Positions 8,179 to 18,645 of a DNA stretch of 64,000 bases are shown piece by piece (within the stretch, counting starts at the first letter, position 1; the number at the start of each line of letters is the position of its first letter). The notes under the pieces were generated by a model. It was not told the DNA's origin. It did not search any database and saw only the letters and a program-made list of their open reading frames with translations. The translations under genes were made by a program, and so were the position numbers. The DNA is from Akkermansia muciniphila (GTDB lineage Bacteria; Verrucomicrobiota; Verrucomicrobiia; Verrucomicrobiales; Verrucomicrobiaceae): assembly GCA_945882215.1 (NCBI GenBank), contig CAMCWM010000002.1, forward strand, positions 1 through 64,000, written 5' to 3'.

Positions 8179-9654
8179 ATGAAAACACTCACCCTTCTCT
8201 TTTCGATACTCGTCATTCCTCATGCGTCCTTTTCGGCGCAGCCGAACATCCTCTGGTTCGTCGTCGATGACATGTCGGCGAACTTTTCGTGCTACGGCGA
8301 GAAGCTGATTCAAACTCCCGCCGTGGACAAGCTCGCGGCCGAGGGAACGAAGTTCACGCACGCCTTCGTCACCGCGCCAGTGTGCTCGCCGTGCCGTTCG
8401 GCGATGATCACGGGCATGTATCAGACCACCATCGGCTCGCATCATCACCGCAGCGGACGTGGTGAGATGAAAATCCATCTGCCGGAGGGCGTGGAGCCGG
8501 TGCCTGCGCTGTTTCAGAAGGCGGGCTACTTCACCTGCATCGGATCCGGGCTGCCCGCAGGCCCAAATGCGGCAAAAAAGGGCAAGAAGAAAGGCGGCGG
8601 ACTGGGCAAGACCGACTACAACTTTGAATACGACGGCACCCTCTACAACAGCCACGACTGGGCCGGACGCGGTGAAAAGCCCTTCTTCATGCAGGTGCAG
8701 CTCAGCGGCGGCAAACAGCGCGGCGGCACCGATGAACGGGCGCAGGCTCTCTCACGCAACGCGGAGCAGGCCTTTGGCAAAGCCGTGCAGCCTGATGATG
8801 TGACGCTGCCGCCCTACTATCCGCGTGATCCGGTGCTCTTGCGCGATTGGGCCGCCTACCTCGACGCCGTGCGCTTCACCGATCAGCATGTGGGCCGCGT
8901 CATCGCCCGGCTGGAGAGCGAAGGCCTGCTGGAAAACACGCTTGTCATCTTCATGACCGATCACGGCATCAGTCATGCGCGCGGAAAGCAGTTCCTCTAT
9001 GATGAGGGCACGCACGTCCCCTTCGTCGTGCGCGGCCCCGGCATCGCCAAAGGCGCGGTGCGGGATGATCTCATCATGCAGATCGACATGGGCGCGCTTT
9101 CGCTCGCCGCCGCAGGCATTCCGATCCCCGCAAAGATGCAGGGCCGCGACCTCTTCGCGAAGGACTACGAGCCGCGCGAGGCCATCTTCGCCGCACGAGA
9201 TCGCTGCGATGAAACCATTGAGCGCCTCCGCAGTGTGCGCACGGACAAGTTCCTCTACATCCGCAACTTCCATCCCCAACGTCCGCATCTCCAGCCCAAT
9301 GCCTACAAGGACGGCAAATCCATCGTGCAGACGCTGCGTTCGCTTCACGCGGATGGCAAACTGCCCGCCATCTCCGAATCGCTGCTCTTCAGCCCCACAC
9401 GTCCCGCCGAAGAACTCTACGACTACCAGAGCGATCCCTTCCAGCTTACCAATCTCGCCTCGAATCCCGAGTTCAAAACCCAACTCGAATCTCATCGCGC
9501 GAAGCTTGATCAATGGATGACCGACACCCAGGACAAAGGCCCCGAATCCGAAGCCATGTATGACAGCGACATGGTGGAGTATCTCGGCAAAGGCAATCCC
9601 GAGGTCGCGAGGAACATCGCGCTGATGAAACAGTGGGCGAAGGAAGGAAAATAA
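8179..9654 (+). CDS. sulfatase
   Basis: signal peptide; NILWFVVDDMSANF; CSPCRSAMITG (CxPxR FGly motif); MTDHGISHARGKQFLYDEG. Confidence 0.9.
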   Translation: MKTLTLLFSILVIPHASFSAQPNILWFVVDDMSANFSCYGEKLIQTPAVDKLAAEGTKFTHAFVTAPVCSPCRSAMITGMYQTTIGSHHHRSGRGEMKIHLPEGVEPVPALFQKAGYFTCIGSGLPAGPNAAKKGKKKGGGLGKTDYNFEYDGTLYNSHDWAGRGEKPFFMQVQLSGGKQRGGTDERAQALSRNAEQAFGKAVQPDDVTLPPYYPRDPVLLRDWAAYLDAVRFTDQHVGRVIARLESEGLLENTLVIFMTDHGISHARGKQFLYDEGTHVPFVVRGPGIAKGAVRDDLIMQIDMGALSLAAAGIPIPAKMQGRDLFAKDYEPREAIFAARDRCDETIERLRSVRTDKFLYIRNFHPQRPHLQPNAYKDGKSIVQTLRSLHADGKLPAISESLLFSPTRPAEELYDYQSDPFQLTNLASNPEFKTQLESHRAKLDQWMTDTQDKGPESEAMYDSDMVEYLGKGNPEVARNIALMKQWAKEGK

Positions 9655-9659
9655 GCCGG

Positions 9660-11183
9660 CTATTTTCGCGTCCGCGCTGACGAGACGATCTCGTCCATCT
9701 TCGCGATCATTGCCTTCAACCTCTCCGGTTGTTCCGCGCTCACGTCCTTCAGTTCCGCCGCATCATCCGGCAGATAATAAAGCCGATGCACGCCACCGGC
9801 ATCATCGCGCTTCTTCTTCGTGACCACGGCTTTGGACGCGCCTTTGTTCTTCATCCGCACGAGCTTCCACTCGCCCATGCGGAGGCCGAGGTTGTTGCCG
9901 ATGTTGTCTTGCTGGAGCAATGCCTCGCGACCTTTGGCACCTTTTTCGCCGAGGAGAGCCGGGAGGATGTTCCGGCTGTCGAGGCAGGCGTTGTCTGCGA
10001 GAGACGTTTCGGTCAATGCTGCAAAGCTGGCGGCGAGATCGACGGTGCAGACGACTTCATCCGAAACGCCCGGCTGAATGCGAGAAGGCCAGGTGGCGAT
10101 GAAAGGCGTGCGCGTGCCACCTTCATAGACGCTGTATTTACCGCCGCTGAACGGCCCGGCAGGCTCGTGGGAGCCGAGTTGTGTCACCGCGCCATCGACG
10201 TAGCCGTCGTCGAGCACGGGACCGTTGTCGGAGCAAAGCACGATGAGGGTGTTTTCGGCCAGTTTGAGGCGTTCGAGCGTCTTCACGATCTCACCGACGC
10301 TCCAATCGAACTCGACGATGGCATCGCCGCGATAGCCGAGCGTGGTTTTGCCCTGAAAACGCTCGTGCGGCATGCGTGGCACATGGATGTCGTGGCTGGC
10401 AAAATAGAGGAAGAAGGGCTCTTTCGCATGCGCCTCGATCCAGCGGTTCGTTTCGTTGATCCAGGCATCGCCGAGGTCTTCATCGCGGAAGCGTGCGGCG
10501 GTGCCGCCGGTGTAAAAACCGATGCGCCCGATGCCGTTGTGGATCGTCTGGTTGTGACCATGCGTCCAGTTCATGCGCAGCGTGTCGCGATGCGTGATGC
10601 CGGTGGGATGATTTTCATCAGGGGCCTTGTCGCCGACCCACAGCGGGTCTTTCGGGTCGAGATTGCGCACGCGATGATCGTCCACATACACCTGCGGCAC
10701 GCGATCGTTCGTGGTGGGCAGCAGCAGGCAGTGATCAAAGCCGATCTCCAGCGGACCGGGCTTCAAATCGCCATTCCAGTCGGGTTTCGGATCGCCGAGG
10801 CCGAGGTGCCATTTGCCGATGACTGCCGTGGCATAGCCCGCTTTCTTCAAAATGGACGCCATCGTCTCCGTGCCGGGCTTGATCAGCGCCGGACCATTCG
10901 GCGGAGCCACACCGGTGCCTTTTTGGCGAAACGCGTATGTTCCCGTCAGCAGCGAAAATCGCGTCGGCGTGCAGGTGGAAGCACTGCAGTAGCCGCTGGT
11001 GAAGCGCAGGCCGTCGGCGGCGAGTTTGTCGATGTTCGGCGTCTTCACCGCCTTCGCGCCGTAGCAGCCCACATCGCCGTAACCGAGATCGTCCGCCATG
11101 ATGACGATGATGTTGGGCTTCGCCGCAAAGAGCGAAGGGCAGAGGGCGAAGAGCAGAACAAAAGCGGCGCGGAGTCGGGTCAT
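9660..11183 (-). CDS. arylsulfatase-like sulfatase
   Basis: NIIVIMADDLGYGDVGCYG; CTPTRFSLLTG; GKWHLG. Confidence 0.92.
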   Translation of the reverse strand: MTRLRAAFVLLFALCPSLFAAKPNIIVIMADDLGYGDVGCYGAKAVKTPNIDKLAADGLRFTSGYCSASTCTPTRFSLLTGTYAFRQKGTGVAPPNGPALIKPGTETMASILKKAGYATAVIGKWHLGLGDPKPDWNGDLKPGPLEIGFDHCLLLPTTNDRVPQVYVDDHRVRNLDPKDPLWVGDKAPDENHPTGITHRDTLRMNWTHGHNQTIHNGIGRIGFYTGGTAARFRDEDLGDAWINETNRWIEAHAKEPFFLYFASHDIHVPRMPHERFQGKTTLGYRGDAIVEFDWSVGEIVKTLERLKLAENTLIVLCSDNGPVLDDGYVDGAVTQLGSHEPAGPFSGGKYSVYEGGTRTPFIATWPSRIQPGVSDEVVCTVDLAASFAALTETSLADNACLDSRNILPALLGEKGAKGREALLQQDNIGNNLGLRMGEWKLVRMKNKGASKAVVTKKKRDDAGGVHRLYYLPDDAAELKDVSAEQPERLKAMIAKMDEIVSSARTRK

Positions 11184-11256
11184 GCGATGAAAACGAGCCG
11201 TCATGTCGCTGCATTGCGCGGAAGTTTGAATCAATGCCTGCGTTCAAAGCGCAACC

Positions 11257-13314
11257 ATGCGCTTTCTGCTCATCCTCCTTTCGTCATTCGCCATTCTGCA
11301 TTTGCCTCGCTTCGCTCGCCCTTTGGGCAGCATCGGCTTCGCCTTGATGCTGGCTGTCTCGGCTTCGCCTCGGCTGTCATTTTCGGCTCAGCCGAACTTC
11401 CTCCTCGTCATGGCCGACGACATGGGCTTCTCCGACCTCGGTTGCTACGGCAGCGAGATCGAAACGCCCAACCTCGACAAACTCGCCGCTGGCGGCCTGC
11501 GCTTCTCCCAGTTTTACAACACCGCCAAATGCCACAGCAGCCGCGTCAGCCTCCTCAGCGGCCGCTGGAGCCGCCAAGTGGGCGACGAGAGTCTCCAACG
11601 CGCCGTCATCCTCCCCGAAGTGCTCGCGCCCGCCGGTTACTTCACCGCCATGACCGGCAAATGGCACCTCAGCAAACAGCCCACCGACTTCGGCTTTCAG
11701 CGCTACTTCGGCCACCTCTCCGGTGCCACGAACTACTTCACAGGCGACAAAACCTTCCGCCTCAACGGCCAGCCCTTCACCGTCCCTGATACCGGCTTTT
11801 ACACCACCATCGCCAACGTCGATCATGCGCTGAAATTCATCGCCGAAGCCCGCGCCGTGAAAAAGCCGTGGTTCCACTACATCGCCTTCAACGCGCCCCA
11901 TGCACCGCTGCAGCCGTTGGAGCAGGACTTCAAAAAATACCAGGGCCGCTACGACATCGGCTGGGACGCCATCCGCACCGCACGCGTCGCCAAACAAAAA
12001 CAAATCGGCCTCCTGCCCGCCGACAGCGCCGAATCGCCACGCCCCGATCACATTCCCGAATGGACCAAACTCAGCGCCGGGCAACGCAGCGACGAATCCC
12101 GTCTCATGTCCGCCTACGCGAGCCTCATCGACCGCATCGACCAGGAAATGGGCCGCCTCATCGCCGACCTCGAAAAAGCAGGCGACCTCGACAACACCGT
12201 CATCCTCTTCGTCTCCGACAACGGCGCCTGTCCCTTTCATCGCGGCGGTGCCACGCCGAACACCGAGCCCTACCTCGCCACCACACGCTGGGGCGACAGC
12301 ACCGGCTGGGCCTGGGCGCGAAACTCGCCCTTCCGCTTTTATAAGCAGAACCAATTCGAAGGCGGCATCTCCACCCCCGCCATCCTCCACTGGCCCGCCG
12401 GTTTGAAGCAAAAGCCCGGCAGCGTCGTCAGCAGCCCCGCGCACCTCGTCGATGTGCTGCCCACCTTTGCCGAACTCGCCGGAGCCAAGGTCCCCACCAC
12501 CTACCCCGACCGCCAGCCCAGCCCGCTCGCCGGCGTCTCCCTCGCGCCCATCATCGCCGGAGGCCAAATCGACGCCCGTCCTCCCATTCACCTGCTCTTT
12601 TCCACCGACCGCGGCCTGCGCGATGCCGAATGGAAGCTCGTCAGCTTTCAAAGCGGCCCCTGGGAGCTCTACCACATGCCCACCGACCGCGCCGAGCTCC
12701 ATGACGTCGCCGCACAGCACCCCGACATCGTCCAGCGCATGGCCAAGCAATGGCACGACATGACCGCGAACGTCCTCACCGCCAAAGGGAAAGAAGCCCA
12801 GCCCGTCGCCACCGCAGCCACCCCGAAACTCAACCCCGGCTGGTCCCACTACGACGACACGGCCCCCACCAAAACCAAGAGCAAAGCCAAAGGCAAAAAG
12901 AAGCCCGCCCAAGCCGCCGCCACACTTCCCCGAGCCCGCAAAGACACCAAACTCACCGTCTCCGGCTCCCAGCTCATCGTCCACAGTACCGGTAGCGACC
13001 CCGGCCTCGCCTTCGAGCACCTCGCCATTTCACAACCCGGCCCCTACACCCTCGAATTCCGCCTCCAAAGCCACGCCACAGGCCCCGCCGAACTCTACTG
13101 GACCACCGACCCCGAAACGATCCTCCCCAAAGGCAAACACCTCGACTTTGAAGTCAAACACGACGGCGAATGGCACGAGATGAAGCTCCGCATTGATGAA
13201 GCGAAGACGCTCCATGGTCTGCGCCTCGATCCGTGTGGTGGCGAAGGCGAAGTGAAGATCGAAGGGCTCGTTCTCAAAGCCCAAGATGGTAAAGTGCTGG
13301 CGACGTGGCCGTGA
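11257..13314 (+). CDS. sulfatase with C-terminal beta-rich domain
   Basis: NFLLVMADDMGFSDLGCYG; CHSSRVSLLSG; MTGKWHL; C-terminal CBM-like region. Confidence 0.88.
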   Translation: MRFLLILLSSFAILHLPRFARPLGSIGFALMLAVSASPRLSFSAQPNFLLVMADDMGFSDLGCYGSEIETPNLDKLAAGGLRFSQFYNTAKCHSSRVSLLSGRWSRQVGDESLQRAVILPEVLAPAGYFTAMTGKWHLSKQPTDFGFQRYFGHLSGATNYFTGDKTFRLNGQPFTVPDTGFYTTIANVDHALKFIAEARAVKKPWFHYIAFNAPHAPLQPLEQDFKKYQGRYDIGWDAIRTARVAKQKQIGLLPADSAESPRPDHIPEWTKLSAGQRSDESRLMSAYASLIDRIDQEMGRLIADLEKAGDLDNTVILFVSDNGACPFHRGGATPNTEPYLATTRWGDSTGWAWARNSPFRFYKQNQFEGGISTPAILHWPAGLKQKPGSVVSSPAHLVDVLPTFAELAGAKVPTTYPDRQPSPLAGVSLAPIIAGGQIDARPPIHLLFSTDRGLRDAEWKLVSFQSGPWELYHMPTDRAELHDVAAQHPDIVQRMAKQWHDMTANVLTAKGKEAQPVATAATPKLNPGWSHYDDTAPTKTKSKAKGKKKPAQAAATLPRARKDTKLTVSGSQLIVHSTGSDPGLAFEHLAISQPGPYTLEFRLQSHATGPAELYWTTDPETILPKGKHLDFEVKHDGEWHEMKLRIDEAKTLHGLRLDPCGGEGEVKIEGLVLKAQDGKVLATWP

Positions 13315-13362
13315 TTAGCCGCATTCGCATTACCAAGATGCGTCACATAGTCTGAACAGGAC

Positions 13363-14001
13363 TCATTTATCGTCCATGTATTCGATACGCTTGATGATGG
13401 GAGTGTCGGGATCGCTGTAGTCGACGTAAAACCGATAGCCGGCCATGAAAGTGACATCTTCTCCCGAATTCTCCTGTTTCGGTTTCATGATGGCTCCCGC
13501 CCCCGCTGTAAAGAGAAGCGTGTGTTGATCAATCCACGCGTCGGGATGCTGGAACCAGCGTGACCTGAACTCTTTGAACCTCGGAACCAACCTTTGAATG
13601 ATTTCTCCATCTTCTGGAAGCAAGCACGCCACGAAAGATTTCGGTTCGGCCAGCGAGCCCTTGAGTCGATAAACGCTCAGATGAGAATAGTGACGTTCCT
13701 GGAATTGAATCGCAACCGAGTCCCCAGAACCGTTCCAGAGAACTTTTGTGTGTGTCCGTAGCGGCTGCATATCGGACGAAGGGTCGGCACCGAAGTCGAA
13801 CTCCACCAACCTCTTCTTTGAACGCTTGTCCTCGATCCACATCTTCGGTGCAGAGTCCATCTCATATCCCTTCTGATCTTTATCCGTTGCGATCATCACC
13901 ACAAATTCACTCTGAGGAGACTCGGAACGCGGAACCTCGATTTGTGCATGCGCACATGCAGTGGTCAGAGCAACAACAGCAAGATGGAATATGCGTTTCA
14001 T
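13363..14001 (-). CDS. secreted hypothetical protein
   Basis: MKRIFHLAVVALTTACAHAQ signal peptide; intact ORF. Confidence 0.5.
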   Translation of the reverse strand: MKRIFHLAVVALTTACAHAQIEVPRSESPQSEFVVMIATDKDQKGYEMDSAPKMWIEDKRSKKRLVEFDFGADPSSDMQPLRTHTKVLWNGSGDSVAIQFQERHYSHLSVYRLKGSLAEPKSFVACLLPEDGEIIQRLVPRFKEFRSRWFQHPDAWIDQHTLLFTAGAGAIMKPKQENSGEDVTFMAGYRFYVDYSDPDTPIIKRIEYMDDK

Positions 14002-14085
14002 GGTGAGGATAAACGTTTTGTGTTTTGATCTTAGATCGAACAGATGGATCGAGAAAAGAGCCAAGTTGTTCGCGTTCACAGAATA

Positions 14086-14365
14086 ATGCTTCGTCCCATC
14101 GCCATCCCCTTTCTGCTACTCGCCCTTTGCCCTCCACTCTCCGCCCAACCGGCCAAAGCCAAGTCGAAGGCCAATCAGACCAACACCGACGACATGTGGG
14201 CAACCTCGCCGGTTCCGGTGCTGCCGACGAATGTCACGCATCACATCTTCCGCAGTGCCTCAATGCAGCGTGAGGTCGGTTTTTGCCTCTGCCTGCCGCC
14301 GGGTTATGAAAAGGACACGCAGCGGCGCTACCCGGTGATTGATCTGCACGGCACGGGCGGGAATG
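14086..14365 (+). pseudogene. esterase N-terminal fragment (partial duplicate of 16008-16940)
   Basis: [50 protein letters not shown] near-identical to the downstream esterase, homology lost at ~14364. Confidence 0.8.
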
Positions 14366-14369
14366 GCTC

Positions 14370-15818
14370 TCACCCCGACTCGAACATCCGCTCGAACGGC
14401 ACGAGGTAGTCGAAGTAGTCTTCGTCGGCGATGCCGGGGTCGAGTTCGCCTTGATAGACGAGGACGGTGCGGCAGGGCGTGCCTTTGGGGAGCTTCAGCT
14501 TGCGGATTTTTTCCTGCACGTCGGTGATGCAGGAATGGTCGATGCGGCCGCGGAGCTTGATCTCGACGACGTAGAGCGACTTCTTCGTGCGCAGCAGCAG
14601 GTCGATCTGACAGGCCTCCTTGCGCAGGGTTTTGCCCTGGAAATAGGGCGCGGCGTTGAGGATGGGCGTGTTGCCCAGCTCGATGAGGCGCAGGAGCGCA
14701 TCCCGGTTGCTGAGGACGAGGTTTTCAAACTGCAGGCCCATGAGCGTGTCCCACTGCGGCAGTGTCTCGAGCGCACGTTGGCGGAACAGGCCTTTGGCGA
14801 TGCGCTTCCGCTCGGGATCGACGTAGCGGAGGTAGAAGCGCGTGTAGTTGTCGCTCAGGCGATACTTGGCGCTGCGCTGCTCGGTGCCGGTGCTGGGATC
14901 AAACGGCAGGTCGCTGGTGATGAAGCCGGCGCTTTCCAGTTCCGCGAGCGCTTCCGTGACGATGCCGCCGCGGCCCACGTCGCGGTCGCGGCTGAGTTCG
15001 GTGAGTGTTTTCGACGGGCCGCTCAAGGCGCGGCAGATTTCGCGGTAACGATCAGCGCGGCGGTTGAAGACGCTGCTGAACAGGTCATCAAATTCCCGAA
15101 AGAGCAGCCCGCCGGGATCGAAGCACAGGCGGTGGATGTTTTGTTCCGCCGTCTGTGCGGGATCGATCTCCTCCAGGTAGCGCGGCACGCCGCCGGTGAC
15201 GGCGAGGGTCTTGATCTTCTCCAGCACGGGGATGCGCGAGGCCTTGCCACGCCAGAAGGGGATGCACTCCGGCAGCGGCATGGGCGGCAGGGTGAAGACC
15301 CACGAGCACCGGCCCACAAAACCGGCGCTGTTGAGCAAATTTGCCTCGATCCACGATGACATGGAGCCGCAGAGCACGACGACGAGGTCTTTGCGCTGGC
15401 TGAAGAGGTTGTCCCAGGCGATTTTGAGATGCCCGGCGAAGTCAGGATCGCCGATGGCCATCCAGGAGATCTCGTCGAGCAGCAGCACGGTCTTGCCCTT
15501 CTGCGGCAGCACGGTGGCGAGCGTCTGAAAGGCCTGAGGCCAGCTTTCGAGCGTCATCTTCGGCAGAGAGGTCTGCGCGGCGAGCTGCTCGGCAAAGCAG
15601 GCGAGTTGCTCCGCTTTGCCAATGCCCTCGCGCGGCCCCAAGCCCTCGAACTTCAGATAATGATCGCCATATGTCTGCCCGCAGTGCCTGACGAAGGCGC
15701 TTTTGCCGATGCGTCGGCGCCCCTGCACCACGACGAGCGAGGGCTTCGCCTGCCGCAGCAACCGGGCGAACTGGTCCGCGTGGAAACGGCGGCCGTGGAA
15801 GGGAAAGTCGTCTGGCAT
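14370..15818 (-). CDS. archaeal-type AAA ATPase with C-terminal DUF234/PD-(D/E)XK-like domain
   Basis: VVVQGRRRIGKSAFVRHC (Walker A), VLLLDEISWMA (Walker B), C-terminal QIDLLLRTKKSLYVVEIKLRG. Confidence 0.8.
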   Translation of the reverse strand: MPDDFPFHGRRFHADQFARLLRQAKPSLVVVQGRRRIGKSAFVRHCGQTYGDHYLKFEGLGPREGIGKAEQLACFAEQLAAQTSLPKMTLESWPQAFQTLATVLPQKGKTVLLLDEISWMAIGDPDFAGHLKIAWDNLFSQRKDLVVVLCGSMSSWIEANLLNSAGFVGRCSWVFTLPPMPLPECIPFWRGKASRIPVLEKIKTLAVTGGVPRYLEEIDPAQTAEQNIHRLCFDPGGLLFREFDDLFSSVFNRRADRYREICRALSGPSKTLTELSRDRDVGRGGIVTEALAELESAGFITSDLPFDPSTGTEQRSAKYRLSDNYTRFYLRYVDPERKRIAKGLFRQRALETLPQWDTLMGLQFENLVLSNRDALLRLIELGNTPILNAAPYFQGKTLRKEACQIDLLLRTKKSLYVVEIKLRGRIDHSCITDVQEKIRKLKLPKGTPCRTVLVYQGELDPGIADEDYFDYLVPFERMFESG

Positions 15819-15831
15819 GGCGAGGCAGAAT

Positions 15832-15954
15832 GTCGATTTGGTGCTGTGTTTTGGCTGGCAATAGAGAGCACGAAATCGACATGCGGTCAATTTTGTGCTG
15901 TTTATAAGTCATTCCATCAGGAGCACGAAATCGACGCCATGTTGATTCGGTGCT
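15832..15954. repeat. five-copy AGCACGAAATCGAC inverted-repeat cluster (two tandem hairpins plus a solo copy)
   Basis: copies at 15832-15845(-), 15867-15880(+), 15886-15899(-), 15922-15935(+), 15941-15954(-); pairs separated by 5 nt, 55-nt period. Confidence 0.75.
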
Positions 15955-16007
15955 GCTGTAGAGATGGCATTGAGAGACGCTGCCCGCCGCGTCGTTTCCA
16001 GCCATCC

Positions 16008-16940
16008 ATGTCTCGCTGCCCTACGACCCTCCTACTTCTTGCCTTCTGCTGCACCGTTTTCGCCCAACCAGCCCAAAAGAAGGCTAATCAAGCCAACTCC
16101 CCCGATATGTGGGCAACCTCGCCAGTGCCGGCGCTGCCGACGAATGTCACGCATCACACCTTTCGCAGCGCATCCATGAAGAGTGAGGTGGGCTACTGCC
16201 TCTACCTGCCGCCGAGCTATGAAAAGAACACGCAGCGGCGCTATCCGGTGATTTACCATCTGCACGGCGCGGGCGGGAACGAGACGCGGAGCGTGTATTC
16301 GGCCAGCGTGCTGCATGAGGGCATTTTGGCAGGCAAACTGCCGGAGATCGTGATGGTCTTCCCGAATGGCGGACGCTCGACGATGTATCAGGACAGCGGC
16401 GACGGGCGCTTCATGGCGGAGACGATGATGATCAAGGAACTCATCCCGCACATCGACGCCACCTATCGCACCATCGCTGATCGCAAGGCGCGCTGCATCG
16501 AGGGCTTCAGCATGGGCGGACGCGGATCGACGAATCTCGCGATGAAATACCCGCAGATGTTTGGCTCGCTCTTCAATCAAAGTGGCAACGTCTATCACGT
16601 CTCCAACGCGAAGAACCTGCCAAACGCCTACCTGGGCGACGATCCGCAGCGCCTGCGTGACAACGACGCCTTCCTGAACCTCACGAAGAACCTCGACTTC
16701 ATCAAAGCCAACCTGCGCATCCAGGTCGCCTGCGGCACCGCCGATCCCGACCATCTCAAAACCGTCCGTGAATACCACGAGGCGCTTACTGCCGCCGGCA
16801 TGCCTCATAGCTATTTCGAGGTCGAAGGCCTCGATCACAACCAGAAGAAGATGATCGACGGTCGCAAAGCCACTTGGTTTGACTTCCACATCGAATCTCT
16901 CAAGCTCAACCACATCGACCTCCACTACCTCAAGCCATGA
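16008..16940 (+). CDS. secreted esterase (feruloyl-esterase/esterase-D-like alpha/beta hydrolase)
   Basis: signal peptide; [31 protein letters not shown]. Confidence 0.82.
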   Translation: MSRCPTTLLLLAFCCTVFAQPAQKKANQANSPDMWATSPVPALPTNVTHHTFRSASMKSEVGYCLYLPPSYEKNTQRRYPVIYHLHGAGGNETRSVYSASVLHEGILAGKLPEIVMVFPNGGRSTMYQDSGDGRFMAETMMIKELIPHIDATYRTIADRKARCIEGFSMGGRGSTNLAMKYPQMFGSLFNQSGNVYHVSNAKNLPNAYLGDDPQRLRDNDAFLNLTKNLDFIKANLRIQVACGTADPDHLKTVREYHEALTAAGMPHSYFEVEGLDHNQKKMIDGRKATWFDFHIESLKLNHIDLHYLKP

Positions 16941-17641
16941 AACGACTCCTCCTGCTCCTTTCCGTGTATTCCGTGTTTTCCGTAGGCCATGCTGCAGAGC
17001 CTGCTTTGCTCTTCTCCGACGACTTCGCCCGCGATGAAGCCTCGCCCGGCAAGGAAGACATCGGCAACGGCTGGACCAGCAACAGTGGCTGGCGTGCCAA
17101 AGGCCACCAGCAAGTCGATCTCAAGGACGGCGTCATGCACGTCACCAAGCACGCCGAGGCCGATCACGGCGTCGCCATCTTCCACAACGTCGAGTTTCAG
17201 GACGGAGTTGTCGAATTGCGCTTCAAACTCGGTGATGGCGATGATCTGGGGGTCGATTTCGTGGATCGCGAATTGAAGACCGTCCACGCCGGTCATCTCT
17301 GCATGGCTCGCGTGACCAACAAGAACCTGCAAATCACCGATTCCAAGACCGGCGGCATGGATCTCAAGATTCAGGAACGTCGCAAAGCCGGTGACAAGTC
17401 GCCCGAACTGGCCGCTCTGCTCAAAACCAAGACAAAGTCCTTCAAACTCGATCTCAAGCCCGAAGACTGGCACACGATGCACATCACCGTCGAGGGCGAC
17501 AAAATGACCGTCAAAATCGACGGCGTGGAAACCGGCAGCTTCAGCAGCGAAGGCATCGCGCATCCGACGAAGCGCATGATCACCCTCGCCGTGAACAAAT
17601 CCGCGCAGGTGGACGATGTGAAGGTTTGGAAGCTTAAATAG
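16937..17641 (+). CDS. secreted DUF1080-like concanavalin-fold protein
   Basis: signal peptide; LFSDDFAR...[10 protein letters not shown]..., [10 protein letters not shown] terminus. Confidence 0.6.
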   Translation: MKRLLLLLSVYSVFSVGHAAEPALLFSDDFARDEASPGKEDIGNGWTSNSGWRAKGHQQVDLKDGVMHVTKHAEADHGVAIFHNVEFQDGVVELRFKLGDGDDLGVDFVDRELKTVHAGHLCMARVTNKNLQITDSKTGGMDLKIQERRKAGDKSPELAALLKTKTKSFKLDLKPEDWHTMHITVEGDKMTVKIDGVETGSFSSEGIAHPTKRMITLAVNKSAQVDDVKVWKLK

Positions 17642-17648
17642 CCCCGCC

Positions 17649-18605
17649 ATGTGCCGCATCTCTCTGCTCTGCCTATTCGCCGCGAGTGTTTTCGCGCAGA
17701 CGCATCACGAAGTTGTGCCCGACTGGCCGAAACTGCCCGAGGGGCATGTTCTCGGCCTTTGTGCCGGAGTGGGAGTCGATGCGCAGAACCGGGTGTTTGT
17801 GTTTCACCGCAGCGGGCGGAAGTGGTCGAATCCGTTTCCGAAGGAACCGATCTCGCAACCGACGGTGAGTGTGTTTGATGGTGCGACGGGCAAGTTGCTG
17901 AGCACCTGGGGTGAAAACCGCTTCATCATGCCGCACGGCCTCACGGTGGATCATGAAGGCAATTTGTGGCTGACCGATGTGGGGCTGCATCAAGTCTTCA
18001 AGTTCACGCCCGAAGGCAAATTGCTCCTCACGCTTGGGGAACGAGCCGTGCCGGGCAATGACCCTGCGCATTTCAACCTGCCCACCGATGTCGCCGTGCT
18101 GCGCGATGGATCGTTTTATGTGAGCGATGGCTACAAGAACACGCGGGTGATGAAGTTCAGCTCCGAGGGCAAGTTTGAGTTCGAATGGGGCACGAAGGGC
18201 AAAGGCGCGGGCGAGTTCAACCTGCCGCACGGCATCGCGGTCGATGCACAGGGCCGCGTGATCGTGTGTGACCGCGAGAACGAGAGGTTGCAGGTCTTTG
18301 ATGCGAAGGGCGGCGTCCTTCACGAATGGAAGGGTCCGCAGATCGGCAAGCCTTACGGCGTGGCGGTTGGTTCCAACGGCCACATCTTTGTCATCGATGG
18401 TGGTTCGCCCTCGCTGCGGCTCTCCGAACGCGGCAAGACCGTCGAACTCGATGCCACAGGCGAAGTGCTCGATTCCTTTGGCACCCATGGCAAAGAGCCC
18501 GGCCAGTTTCAGCTCGGTCATGACATCGCCATTGGCCCTGATGGTGTCGTTTATGTCGCAGAGGGCACCGGTGCTCGGGTGCAGAAGTTTGTGCGGCGGA
18601 AATGA
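17649..18605 (+). CDS. NHL-repeat beta-propeller protein
   Basis: repeated FNLPTDVAVLRDGSFYVSDGYKNTRVMKF, FNLPHGIAVDAQGRVIVCDRENERLQVF. Confidence 0.82.
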   Translation: MCRISLLCLFAASVFAQTHHEVVPDWPKLPEGHVLGLCAGVGVDAQNRVFVFHRSGRKWSNPFPKEPISQPTVSVFDGATGKLLSTWGENRFIMPHGLTVDHEGNLWLTDVGLHQVFKFTPEGKLLLTLGERAVPGNDPAHFNLPTDVAVLRDGSFYVSDGYKNTRVMKFSSEGKFEFEWGTKGKGAGEFNLPHGIAVDAQGRVIVCDRENERLQVFDAKGGVLHEWKGPQIGKPYGVAVGSNGHIFVIDGGSPSLRLSERGKTVELDATGEVLDSFGTHGKEPGQFQLGHDIAIGPDGVVYVAEGTGARVQKFVRRK

Positions 18606-18645
18606 CCTGCCAAAACCAAAGGTGGGAGCACGTAATTCACAGCCC

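Noticed and set aside
9729-11789. 686-aa plus-strand ORF
   Set aside because: Antisense to a sulfatase, then out-of-frame over the next sulfatase; composition typical of a shadow ORF.
11377-13020. 547-aa minus-strand ORF
   Set aside because: Antisense to the 11257-13314 sulfatase; Gly-rich low-complexity translation.
15429-16007. N-terminal extension of the 503-aa esterase ORF
   Set aside because: Antisense to the ATPase gene; real start is the signal-peptide Met at 16008, consistent with the duplicated copy.
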